The notes under the pieces: model-generated
What the model was told of the DNA's origin: nothing
Databases searched by the model: none
The model's input: the letters and a program-made list of their open reading frames with translations, nothing else
Made by a program: the position numbers and the translations under genes
Shown here: piece by piece, positions 1-6,693 of the stretch
Numbering within the stretch: position 1 is the stretch's first letter
Layout: every line of letters begins with the position of its first letter
From: Rhodoferax sp.
GTDB lineage: Bacteria > Pseudomonadota > Gammaproteobacteria > Burkholderiales > Burkholderiaceae_C
Direction of reading: 5' to 3'
Assembly: GCA_021737905.1 (NCBI GenBank)
Contig: JAIPDA010000013.1
Span: forward strand, 1-17,842
DNA length: 17,842 bases

Positions 1-2125
1 ACGCTGACTTGCCAGTCTTTGAAATCGAGCCCGAAGCCTGTGTGCCATAGCGCGCCATCAAAGCCGCCTGAGCACCTTCTTTGCGGCCATGCGCTGGCGG
101 CTGAACCCGTTGGTAAGTGCCATCTGCCTGCAAATCCCATGCATTGCTGGTGTCATGCATGTAGGCCACAAGACACTCGTCAATGATGCGTTGGCGCAGC
201 ACCGGGTCTGTGACCGGCCAGGCCAACTCTATTCGCCCGAACATATTGCGGTTCATCCAGTCGGCGCTCGACAAATAAAGCGTTTCAGTGTTTCCCGAGC
301 AGAAGTAAAAAACCCGCGAATGCTCTAAGAAACGCCCGATGATGGATCGCACCCGGATGTTGTCAGTGACACCCGGAACCTGCGCCGGCAACATGCAAGC
401 GCCCCGGACGATGAGGTCGATTTTCACGCCCTTCTGCCCTGCGTTGACCAGCGCAAGTATCAGACCTTCATCGGTCAAGGCATTCATTTTGGCCACCAGC
501 CGCGCGTCTTCTCCCCGGGCTGCAGCTGCGCTCAGCGCTTCAATCATTTGCAGCATTTTGGCGTGCAGCTGGAAAGGCGCAAGCACCAGCTGCCTCAGTT
601 TGGGCAAACGACTTTGGCTGGCCAGGTGAAAAAAGACATTTTCCATGTCCAGCGTCAGCAAGGGGTTGGCCGTGAGATAACTCACATCGGTGTAAAGACG
701 CGCAGTTTTGGGGTTGTAGTTACCCGTCGAGAGATGGCCGTAGCGTTTGAGAAGCTTGCCCTCACGACGCGTCACCAGCAACATTTTGGCGTGTGTCTTG
801 AGACCCACAATGCCGTAGACCACCTGGGCACCGATAGACTCCAGCATCTCTGCCCAATTGATGTTGGCTTCTTCGTCAAAGCGGGCCTTGAGCTCCACCA
901 CCACAGTGACTTCTTTGCCGCGCCTGACCGCCTCGCGCAGCAAAACCATCAGCTCCGAATCGGACCCGGTACGGTAAATCGTCTGTTTGATGGCCAGTAC
1001 CTGCGGGTCATTGACAGCTTCGCGCAAAAAAGCCAGGACACCGTCAAAGCTTTCAAAGGGCTGGTGAATGCACACATCACCTTCTTTGAGCTTTTGGAAA
1101 ATTGATTCGCCCTGCTTGAGTTGTTGCGGGTACGAAGATGGATAGGGCGGAAATAACAGCGCGGGGTCATTCACCAGGTCTACCAGCTGCGTAAGCCGGA
1201 CCAGATTCACAGGGCCAGGAACCCTGTACAGCGCTTCGGGCGGTAGATCAAACTGCTCGAGCAGAAATTGAGACAATTGCTCAGAACAACCGGCAGAAAC
1301 CTCCAGCCGCAGGGCTTGTCCGTAATTGCGTTGTTCAAGGCCGGCACGCAAGGCTGTGCGCAGATTCAACACATCTTCCTCGTCCACCGCCAAGTCGGAG
1401 TGCCGGGTCACCCGGAACTGCGAGAACTGCTGCACATCGCGGCCCGGAAAAAGATCTGCCAGGTGCGAGCGGATCACGCTGGTCAAGGCGACAAAGTGTA
1501 ATTTTCCTTTGCCGCTGCTGTCTGGTATTTGCATGATGCGCGGCAACACGCGAGGCACTTTGACAATGGCAATTTCGTTCTCACGTCCAAAAGCATCTTT
1601 GCCGCCCAGCCGCACGATGAAGTTGAGCGACTTGTTGGCAACCATCGGGAATGGATGCGATGGATCCAGGCCGACCGGGATCAACAAAGGCCGAACTTCG
1701 CGCAAAAAATAAGCTTTGACCCAGCGCTTTTGAGCTGCATTTCGCTCACCGTGCGAGAGCAGATGAATGCCTTGCCGGGCGAACTCCGGCAATAAAACGT
1801 CGTTGTACAAACGGTATTGTTTCTCAACAATGGTTTGAGCCGCTTCAGACAGTGCAGCGTAGGCGGCTTGGGCTTCTGAAGAATTGGTACCCTGCAAACG
1901 CAGCGCAGACAAATGCGGTTCAGCACGCACTTCAAAGAATTCGTCGAGGTTTGACGAAACAATGCACAAAAAACGCAAGCGTTCCAGCAAGGGCGTCTGA
2001 GTTTGTGTAGCCAAGTCCAGCACACGCTCATTGAACGCCAAAATACTGACGTCACGGTTGAGAAGATTCAAACGAGGTGTACCCGCCGCCGCAGTTAGCG
2101 TCTTCATTTCATTTGGATTGGGCAT
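1..2125 (-). CDS. ppk1: Polyphosphate kinase 1 (3' end cut by window edge)
   Basis: PPK1 reversibly transfers the terminal phosphate of ATP onto inorganic polyphosphate, usually at the inner membrane. Translating the minus strand from ATG 2125 gives 708 codons with no stop before the left edge; family members are about 690-720 residues, so little is missing. Visible landmarks are the N-terminal stretch NRDVSILAFNERVLD (23-37), SSNLDEFFEVR (57-67), IKQTIYRTG (379-387), the THAK motif with the probable phospho-histidine H445, YGHLSTGNYNP (462-472) and FLEHSRVFYF with the second conserved histidine H602. The start is uncertain: neither ATG 2125 nor ATG 2107 has a clear Shine-Dalgarno sequence. 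A Pho box lies about 85 bases upstream, so PhoB control during phosphate starvation is likely. olsB lies upstream on the same strand. Confidence 0.95.
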   Translation of the reverse strand, partial: MPNPNEMKTLTAAAGTPRLNLLNRDVSILAFNERVLDLATQTQTPLLERLRFLCIVSSNLDEFFEVRAEPHLSALRLQGTNSSEAQAAYAALSEAAQTIVEKQYRLYNDVLLPEFARQGIHLLSHGERNAAQKRWVKAYFLREVRPLLIPVGLDPSHPFPMVANKSLNFIVRLGGKDAFGRENEIAIVKVPRVLPRIMQIPDSSGKGKLHFVALTSVIRSHLADLFPGRDVQQFSQFRVTRHSDLAVDEEDVLNLRTALRAGLEQRNYGQALRLEVSAGCSEQLSQFLLEQFDLPPEALYRVPGPVNLVRLTQLVDLVNDPALLFPPYPSSYPQQLKQGESIFQKLKEGDVCIHQPFESFDGVLAFLREAVNDPQVLAIKQTIYRTGSDSELMVLLREAVRRGKEVTVVVELKARFDEEANINWAEMLESIGAQVVYGIVGLKTHAKMLLVTRREGKLLKRYGHLSTGNYNPKTARLYTDVSYLTANPLLTLDMENVFFHLASQSRLPKLRQLVLAPFQLHAKMLQMIEALSAAAARGEDARLVAKMNALTDEGLILALVNAGQKGVKIDLIVRGACMLPAQVPGVTDNIRVRSIIGRFLEHSRVFYFCSGNTETLYLSSADWMNRNMFGRIELAWPVTDPVLRQRIIDECLVAYMHDTSNAWDLQADGTYQRVQPPAHGRKEGAQAALMARYGTQASGSISKTGKSA

Positions 2126-2196
2126 AGATGAAAAACCATGAAGGCAGTGGATTATCGAAGCCCGACGCTCAATCAAAGTTGATTAAGCTCAAATTG

Positions 2197-2230
2197 ATTG
2201 TGGAATCCATTTATGACAGATAAATGACAG
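2197..2230 (-). promoter_or_regulatory. Pho box and -10 element for ppk1
   Basis: Read on the minus strand, two perfect copies of CTGTCAT (2230-2224 and 2219-2213) are separated by TTAT and followed by AAAT. This is the canonical PhoB recognition arrangement: 7-bp repeats with an 11-bp period. Ten bases further on is CACAAT (2202-2197), a 4/6 match to a -10 hexamer at the distance usual for PhoB-activated promoters, which lack a good -35. The predicted start is near 2190, giving a leader of about 65 nt before ppk1. The match is seen directly; the regulation is inferred from the PhoB family. Confidence 0.85.
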
Positions 2231-2274
2231 TACGGTGAATACATATCAAACCCAAGGCGCTGAGGCCCAGGTTC

Positions 2275-3120
2275 TTAATCAGCAGCTGCGTCAAAACGCT
2301 TGCGGTAACGCGGTGGCAGATCAGCGATGCGCATCATCATGGGTAAATCAGCCGAATTGAAATCCGGATCCCAGGCCGGTGCACCCAACACCTTGGCGCC
2401 CAGGCGCAAATAGCCCTTGATCAAAGCCGGTGGCTCAACGTCCAGAGAATCATCCAGCCGGTCTACCGGCAATGCCAAACGCGGCGTGACATGCCAGTCA
2501 ATGCCGGCCAGATGGGTTTGGCGCAATTGGCGCCAGATGCTGGCGGCGGCGTGACCCGTGGACGTACCGCCGTATTGCATGGGAATGCTGGCGCAACCGA
2601 TCATGGTGTCCAGCTGGTTGCGCGACATGAACTGCGCCAGCGCACCCCACAAGGCCAGGATCACCGCACCCTGCCGGTGATCGGCGTGCACACAACTGCG
2701 ACCCAACTCCACCATGCGCGAGCGCAATGAGCGCAGACGCGTGAGGTCAAACTCGATGTCACTGTAAGTGCCGCCGGCACGGCGCGCTTGCGTGGGAGTC
2801 AAGGCGCGGTAGGTCCCGATGACCTCCTGCGTGGCCTGATCGCGCACCAAGAGGTGTTCGCAGTAGTCGTCAAACAGATCTACGTCATGCCCGGGCAGCT
2901 TGGTGTCAAGTTTCGCACCCATTTCAACGGCAAAGACCTGGTAGCGCAAGCGTTGTGCTGCGCGAACCTCATCGAGGTTGCGTGCCCAGCTCACCTCCAT
3001 GCCAGAGACCACCGGCGTAACCACAGGCTCGGCAAGCGGCAAAGGGACGTTGCGATTGAACCATCCCCGCGGCAAAGCTATGGGTGACAGGGAAAAAGTC
3101 GGGCTCGGCAATTCTTTCAT
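2275..3120 (-). CDS. olsB: OlsB-like L-ornithine N-alpha-acyltransferase (GNAT-like)
   Basis: OlsB transfers a 3-hydroxyacyl group from ACP to ornithine, making lyso-ornithine lipid, the precursor of phosphorus-free ornithine membrane lipids. The 281-residue product has the hallmarks of the hemolysin-like/OlsB acyltransferase family: RLRYQVFAVEMG (57-68), DDYCEHLLVRD (84-94), VELGRSCVHADHRQG (137-151) and IGCASIPM (174-181). The ATG at 3120 has AGGA eight bases upstream. The partner OlsA, which adds the second acyl chain, is not in the window. The neighbours are Pho-box-controlled ppk1 downstream and a small ORF 48 bases upstream. In other bacteria ornithine lipids rise under phosphate limitation, so a shared phosphate theme is plausible. 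Some homologues are labelled only as GNAT or hemolysin; the exact acyl acceptor is inferred from family. Confidence 0.8.
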   Translation of the reverse strand: MKELPSPTFSLSPIALPRGWFNRNVPLPLAEPVVTPVVSGMEVSWARNLDEVRAAQRLRYQVFAVEMGAKLDTKLPGHDVDLFDDYCEHLLVRDQATQEVIGTYRALTPTQARRAGGTYSDIEFDLTRLRSLRSRMVELGRSCVHADHRQGAVILALWGALAQFMSRNQLDTMIGCASIPMQYGGTSTGHAAASIWRQLRQTHLAGIDWHVTPRLALPVDRLDDSLDVEPPALIKGYLRLGAKVLGAPAWDPDFNSADLPMMMRIADLPPRYRKRFDAAAD

Positions 3121-3168
3121 TTGAAATTCCTAGAAATAGATCAGTCGCTGAATAAATACTTTGTTGAA

Positions 3169-3384
3169 TCAGCCTTGATGGCCATCGGGCTGGCGCCGGA
3201 TGCCAGGGTTCAGGCCCTCCAGCCAGGGCCGGGTACCGGCCACAAAACGAAGTCCACCCGGGCTGTTGGCCATGTAGTGGGCTGTGCAACGCAAAATCTT
3301 CAGCAGTACCTGGTCTGGGCGCAGTCGCTGTGGCAACACCTTGTGCTGGGGTGACAAACTTGGCATGTTTTGCTCGTGCTGCAT
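3169..3384 (-). CDS. Small hypothetical protein upstream of olsB (71 aa)
   Basis: I do not recognise this product. The ATG at 3384 is preceded by AAGGA with a 7-base spacer, a good ribosome binding site, and the frame stays open for 71 codons to a TGA at 3169, 48 bases before olsB. The protein is basic and rich in Arg, Pro and Gln, has a single Cys, no obvious signal peptide, and contains the stretch RPDQVLLKILRCTAHYMANS (39-58). Its position and strand suggest cotranscription with olsB. It could be a true small protein or a leader ORF. The good ribosome binding site favours translation; conservation cannot be judged from here. Confidence 0.5.
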   Translation of the reverse strand: MQHEQNMPSLSPQHKVLPQRLRPDQVLLKILRCTAHYMANSPGGLRFVAGTRPWLEGLNPGIRRQPDGHQG

Positions 3385-3455
3385 GTATGCGTCCTTGGAC
3401 TTGTGGGCTTGTGCTGAATTTTGAGAGCAGCACGTGACACATGCATGTCGGTCAT

Positions 3456-3473
3456 GTGGCAAATCCATGTCAA
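3456..3473 (-). promoter_or_regulatory. Degenerate Pho-box-like element ahead of the small ORF and olsB
   Basis: On the minus strand TTGACAT (3473-3467), GGAT, then TTGCCAC (3462-3456) resembles two PhoB half-sites at the proper 11-base period. They match CTGTCAT at 5/7 and 4/7 positions. The first half-site also contains a consensus -35 hexamer (TTGACA), but I see no convincing -10 at 16-18 bases. The match is weak; what makes it noteworthy is the position and the strong Pho box of the neighbouring ppk1. Confidence 0.25.
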
Positions 3474-3516
3474 ACGGCTGTTGAATCTAATTTGGAGCGA
3501 CTACGATGCTGCTGTG

Positions 3517-4722
3517 ATGACACTCCAGACGCGCACCGTTGCCTGCCTGGGCCTGGCGCAAACGCTGGCCTGGGCTTCGAGCTACTACTTGCCAGCCATG
3601 CTGGCGAACTCGATGGCGCGCGATCTGGGCGTGAGCAGCCCGCTGATCTTTGCCGCTTTTTCAGCTGCGCTGGTGGTGTCTGCTTTGCTGGGGCCGCTGG
3701 CCGGCCGGGCGATTGACCGCTTCGGCGGGCGGCGCGTGCTGATGCTCAACAGCCTGGTGTTTGCGCTCGGGCTGGTCTGCCTGGCGCTGGCGCAAGGGCC
3801 TGTCGGTCTGTTTGCGGGCTGGTGCATTCTGGGCATGGCCATGGCTGCAGGGCTTTATGAAGCGGCCTTTGCCACGCTGGTGCATCTTTACGGCCAGCGC
3901 TCACGCGGACCGATCACCGGCATCACACTGATGGCAGGACTGGCGAGCACCATCGGCTGGCCGCTGTCAGCCTGGCTGGAGCTGCATTGGGGCTGGCGCA
4001 CGGCCTGCCTGAGCTGGGCTGGCTTGCACCTGCTGGTGGGCTTGCCGCTGAACGCCCTGCTGCAAAGAACGCCTGATGCAAGTGCCAACCAAGACATCCA
4101 GCCGATTGACGGCAGCACATCGGCGCTGGCGCCGGCAGCACAAGCTTTGAGCCAGTCCAGCGCCCGCCGCGCCGGTGCGCTGCTGGCCTTGGTCTTTGCC
4201 ATCACCTGGTTCATCAGCACCGCCATGGCAGCGCACCTGCCGCGGCTGCTGCAAGCCCAGGGCCTGCCACTGGCCACGGCCTTGCTGCTGGCCGCCCTGG
4301 TCGGGCCGGCGCAGGTAGCTGGCCGCTTGCTCGAGTATGGTTTGCTGCGCCGCGTTCACCCGGTGGCCTCGGCGCGGGTGGCGGGCGCGCTGCACTCGGT
4401 GGGCGCACTCGGGTTTTTGCTGCTGGGCGTGCCGGCGGGTGCGGCCTTCACGCTGCTGCACGGCGCGGGCAACGGCATTTTGACCATCGCCAAAGGCACC
4501 CTGCCCCTGGTGCTGTTTGGCACCAAAGACTACGGCTTGCGCCAGGGCCTGCTGATGGTGCCGGCGCGTTTTGCGCAGGCGCTCTCTCCTTATCTGTTCG
4601 GCCTTGCAATTGACCGCTTTGGTGGCGGTGCGCTGTGGTTTTCTGCCGCGCTGGGCGCGGTCGGCTTCATGGCCCTGATGCTGCTGCCAGGGCCATCACC
4701 TCGTGCGCAGGCAAGCCCTTGA
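3517..4722 (+). CDS. Major facilitator superfamily transporter
   Basis: A 401-residue polytopic membrane protein with about 12 hydrophobic segments in two halves, joined by a polar central loop (roughly residues 185-210). GRAIDRFGGRRV (63-74) after the second segment is the MFS motif A between TM2 and TM3, so this is a secondary transporter driven by an ion gradient. The substrate cannot be told; the general look is of MFS_1 efflux or organic-solute carriers. ATG 3517 was chosen because it sits just ahead of TM1. The GGAG at 3494-3497 is ideally spaced for a different ATG at 3506, which opens a three-codon ORF ending in TGA that overlaps this start (TGATG). Longer in-frame starts upstream would add a non-hydrophobic tail. 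The 3' end overlaps the convergent dusA by 56 bases. Confidence 0.85.
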   Translation: MTLQTRTVACLGLAQTLAWASSYYLPAMLANSMARDLGVSSPLIFAAFSAALVVSALLGPLAGRAIDRFGGRRVLMLNSLVFALGLVCLALAQGPVGLFAGWCILGMAMAAGLYEAAFATLVHLYGQRSRGPITGITLMAGLASTIGWPLSAWLELHWGWRTACLSWAGLHLLVGLPLNALLQRTPDASANQDIQPIDGSTSALAPAAQALSQSSARRAGALLALVFAITWFISTAMAAHLPRLLQAQGLPLATALLLAALVGPAQVAGRLLEYGLLRRVHPVASARVAGALHSVGALGFLLLGVPAGAAFTLLHGAGNGILTIAKGTLPLVLFGTKDYGLRQGLLMVPARFAQALSPYLFGLAIDRFGGGALWFSAALGAVGFMALMLLPGPSPRAQASP

Positions 4723-5665
4723 GCTTGTGGTCGCTCCAGACCTGACGCCAGCGGCGCGAACCCGGCAGCCCGTGGCGCAGCCCCAGCATGTGGCGGGCGA
4801 TGGCGCTCCAGGGCGTGCCATGCAGCGCGGCTTCAAGCGCCATGTAGTCCACCATCTGTGATTCAACCTGCTCGCGCGTCAGCGCTTGCGCAGGGGCGGG
4901 CTCACCAAAAAAATCCGCATCCCACGAAGCCAGCCACCAGGGCTTGTGATAGGCCTCGCGGCCAATCATCACGCCGTCAATGTGCTGTAGTTGCTCGTGC
5001 ACTTGCTCGGCGCTGTCGATACCGCCGTTGATCATGATGCGCAGCTGCGGGAAGTCTTTTTTCAGCCGGTGTACAAACTCATAGCGCAGCGGCGGCACTT
5101 CGCGGTTTTCTTTGGGTGACAGGCCTTGCAGCCAGGCGTTGCGGGCATGCACGATGAAAGTCTGGCAACCGGCCTGACTGACGGCGCCCACAAAATCTCT
5201 CACAAAGTCGTAGCTCTCACCCTTGTCAATGCCGATGCGGTGTTTGACGGTGACAGGCACACCCACCACATCAAGCATCGCCTTGACGCCATCGGCCACC
5301 AGTTGCGGTTCAGCCATCAGGCAGGCGCCAAAAGCGCCGCGCTGCACACGCTCGCTGGGGCAGCCGCAGTTGAGGTTGATCTCGTCATAGCCCCACTGCT
5401 CGCCTAACTTGGCGGCCTGCGCCAGGTCAGCCGGCTCGCTACCGCCCAGTTGCAAGGCCAGCGGATGCTCTTCGGCATTGAAACGCAAATGCCGCGGCAC
5501 ATCACCGTGCAGCAAAGCGCCTGTAGTGACCATCTCGGTGTAGAGCAGCGCACGGCGCGTGAGCAGGCGGTGAAAGTAACGGCAATGCCGATCCGTCCAA
5601 TCCATCATCGGTGCAACCGACAATTTACCGCCCGTAAGCTGTTGATTTAATTCAACATTTGACAC
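4667..5665 (-). CDS. dusA: tRNA-dihydrouridine(20/20a) synthase DusA
   Basis: DusA is an FMN enzyme that reduces uridines 20 and 20a in the tRNA D-loop using NADPH. The 332-residue product has the N-terminal FMN-barrel strand LSVAPMMDWTDRHCRYF (15-31), LALQLGG (68-74), NLNCGCPSERVQRGAFGACLM (97-117) with the family's catalytic cysteine in GCPS (C102), VKHRIGID (138-145 region), HARNAWLQGLSPKENR and MINGGI, all typical of the DusA rather than the DusB or DusC subgroup. The start is a GTG at 5665 without a clear Shine-Dalgarno; no better in-frame start precedes the conserved LSVAPMMDWTDRH block. The last 18 codons lie antisense to the end of the MFS gene, so the two transcripts must converge and overlap. 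Confidence 0.93.
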   Translation of the reverse strand: MSNVELNQQLTGGKLSVAPMMDWTDRHCRYFHRLLTRRALLYTEMVTTGALLHGDVPRHLRFNAEEHPLALQLGGSEPADLAQAAKLGEQWGYDEINLNCGCPSERVQRGAFGACLMAEPQLVADGVKAMLDVVGVPVTVKHRIGIDKGESYDFVRDFVGAVSQAGCQTFIVHARNAWLQGLSPKENREVPPLRYEFVHRLKKDFPQLRIMINGGIDSAEQVHEQLQHIDGVMIGREAYHKPWWLASWDADFFGEPAPAQALTREQVESQMVDYMALEAALHGTPWSAIARHMLGLRHGLPGSRRWRQVWSDHKLKGLPAHEVMALAAASGP

Positions 5666-5700
5666 TTTAAAGATTCAATTTGGAGCCTGGTGCAAGTCGA

Positions 5701-5766
5701 ATTGCACACGGCAGGGTTGCTAAGCTCGTAATCCGTGCAGCAAATAGCACTTACGGATTGCACACG
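5701..5766. repeat. Short direct and inverted repeats between dusA and the TA module
   Basis: ATTGCACACG occurs twice, at 5701-5710 and 5757-5766. Between the copies lies an inverted repeat AATCCGT (5730-5736) / ACGGATT (5753-5759) with a 16-base loop. A further inverted repeat CAGCGT (5790-5795) / ACGCTG (5808-5813) follows. There is no coding potential I trust here. The repeats could be regulatory sites for dusA or the scar of an insertion; nothing decides between them. Confidence 0.4.
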
Positions 5767-5865
5767 ATAGCTACATTCTCGCAGTTACGCAGCGTGGGAA
5801 TGCCACGACGCTGATTGATGGATGCGTGTCCAAGCCACTGTTTATGCGCATGCCGGGTCAGCTGT

Positions 5866-5909
5866 TTGCCAAATTGACAACACCACGGATCGTTGGCATA
5901 CTTGCCAAC
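5866..5909 (+). promoter_or_regulatory. Promoter and operator of the tumE-tumA module
   Basis: A perfect -35 TTGACA (5874-5879), exactly 17 bases, then CATACT (5897-5902, 4/6) as -10. The -10 sits in the centre of a perfect inverted repeat, GTTGGCA-TACT-TGCCAAC (5892-5909). An extra half-site TTGCCAA (5866-5872) lies just before the -35, 36 bases from the second arm. A start seven to eight bases after the -10 falls on the ATG at 5910, so the mRNA would be leaderless. The layout suits autorepression by the winged-helix antitoxin, as is usual for TA operons; that part is inference. Confidence 0.7.
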
Positions 5910-6194
5910 ATGGCTGCGCTACTCGTCACCCGCTTCAAGAACGTTAACCCCGATGGTTCGATACTGGAGTTAGTGGTCTGGAAGTTGGATGCGCCTGTGC
6001 CGCCTACAGGGCATTGCTACAAATACAGAGCTGTCTTTGTGCTGAATGGCCAACGAGTCATAGGATTTGATAACGAGCGCGGCAAGGGCGACCACTGTCA
6101 TCTGGATGGCAAAGAAGTGGCCTACACCTTCGTTTCAGTAGACCAACTGGTTGAAGACTTCATCAAGGCAGTAGCCGCAAGGAGAACATCATGA
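5910..6194 (+). CDS. tumE: TumE family (DUF6516-like) toxin of a type II TA module
   Basis: The 94-residue product resembles the TumE/DUF6516 family of small putative toxins paired with a helix-turn-helix antitoxin. The clearest family signature is HCYKYRAVFVLNG (35-47) followed by GFDNERGKGDHCH (52-64). The aromatic-rich start RFKNVNPDGSILELVVWKL (8-26) and the C-terminal FVSVDQLVEDFIKAV (74-88) also fit. An in-frame GTG at 5826 would give 122 residues, but the extra 28 would be encoded by the promoter and operator, and family members begin close to Met29, so ATG 5910 is preferred. The stop overlaps the antitoxin start (ATGA). The toxic activity and target are not visible from sequence. Base composition looks lower in GC than the adjacent pha genes, consistent with acquisition. 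Confidence 0.7.
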   Translation: MAALLVTRFKNVNPDGSILELVVWKLDAPVPPTGHCYKYRAVFVLNGQRVIGFDNERGKGDHCHLDGKEVAYTFVSVDQLVEDFIKAVAARRTS

Positions 6195-6544
6195 CTGAGC
6201 GTTATATCACCATCACATTGCAGCCCGACTGGAAAAGTGCATTGCGCTCTGCGGCGCAAGTTGCCAAGACTGACACCTACCAAGGTGAAGTCTTGAACTT
6301 TGAGACGCCCGCGCAATTTTTCGGGCAGTTGACTGAAAAACGTTGGGACATCTTGCGCGCTGCGCAGGGCATGGGCGAATTACCGGTTCGAGAATTGGCT
6401 CGCATGGTTGACCGCGATGTCAAACGTGTCGATGAAGACATCGTGATCTTGGCTGAGCTTGGCCTGCTGGAGCGTACCGAAAGCGGCGGTATCTTGTGCC
6501 CCTATACATCCATGCACATTGACATGCACCTGAAGGCAGCTTAA
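6191..6544 (+). CDS. tumA: TumA-like winged-helix antitoxin / DNA-binding protein
   Basis: A 117-residue predicted winged helix-turn-helix protein, probably the antitoxin and autoregulator of the preceding toxin. The N-terminal part, TERYITITLQPDWKSALRSA (2-21), is typical of the HVO_A0114-like DNA-binding family. Residues 47-97 read as helix, turn and recognition helix (LTEKRWDILRAAQG, then VRELARMVDRDVKRVDEDI, then LAELGLLERTESGG as wing), as in MarR/ArsR-like folds. The conserved tail MHIDMHLKAA (108-117) ends the protein. It starts at ATG 6191, four bases inside the toxin gene, with a strong ribosome binding site (AAGGAG) that lies in the toxin coding region. The antitoxin thus has better initiation signals than the leaderless toxin, which would favour antitoxin excess. 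The order is toxin first. Confidence 0.72.
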   Translation: MTERYITITLQPDWKSALRSAAQVAKTDTYQGEVLNFETPAQFFGQLTEKRWDILRAAQGMGELPVRELARMVDRDVKRVDEDIVILAELGLLERTESGGILCPYTSMHIDMHLKAA

Positions 6545-6693
6545 GCGCCGAGCTCGTCTGGGGAAAACATGCCGACAGAGCCACTTGGCCACCGAGAAAG
6601 GCAAGGTGAGGGTCACTGAATCTTTGCTTGCTGGCGAAGCGTTTTCAAGCTCGCATCCAGCGCAAGTCGCGCCATCAACCCCGCCCTTGTCCA

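Noticed and set aside
3421..3516. Upstream in-frame starts for the MFS gene (from 3421)
   Set aside because: They would add a polar tail not typical for the family, and they overlap the upstream region of the minus-strand olsB unit.
5826..5909. N-terminal extension of the toxin from GTG 5826
   Set aside because: This stretch holds a consensus -35, a -10 and a perfect inverted repeat, and known family members start near the ATG at 5910.
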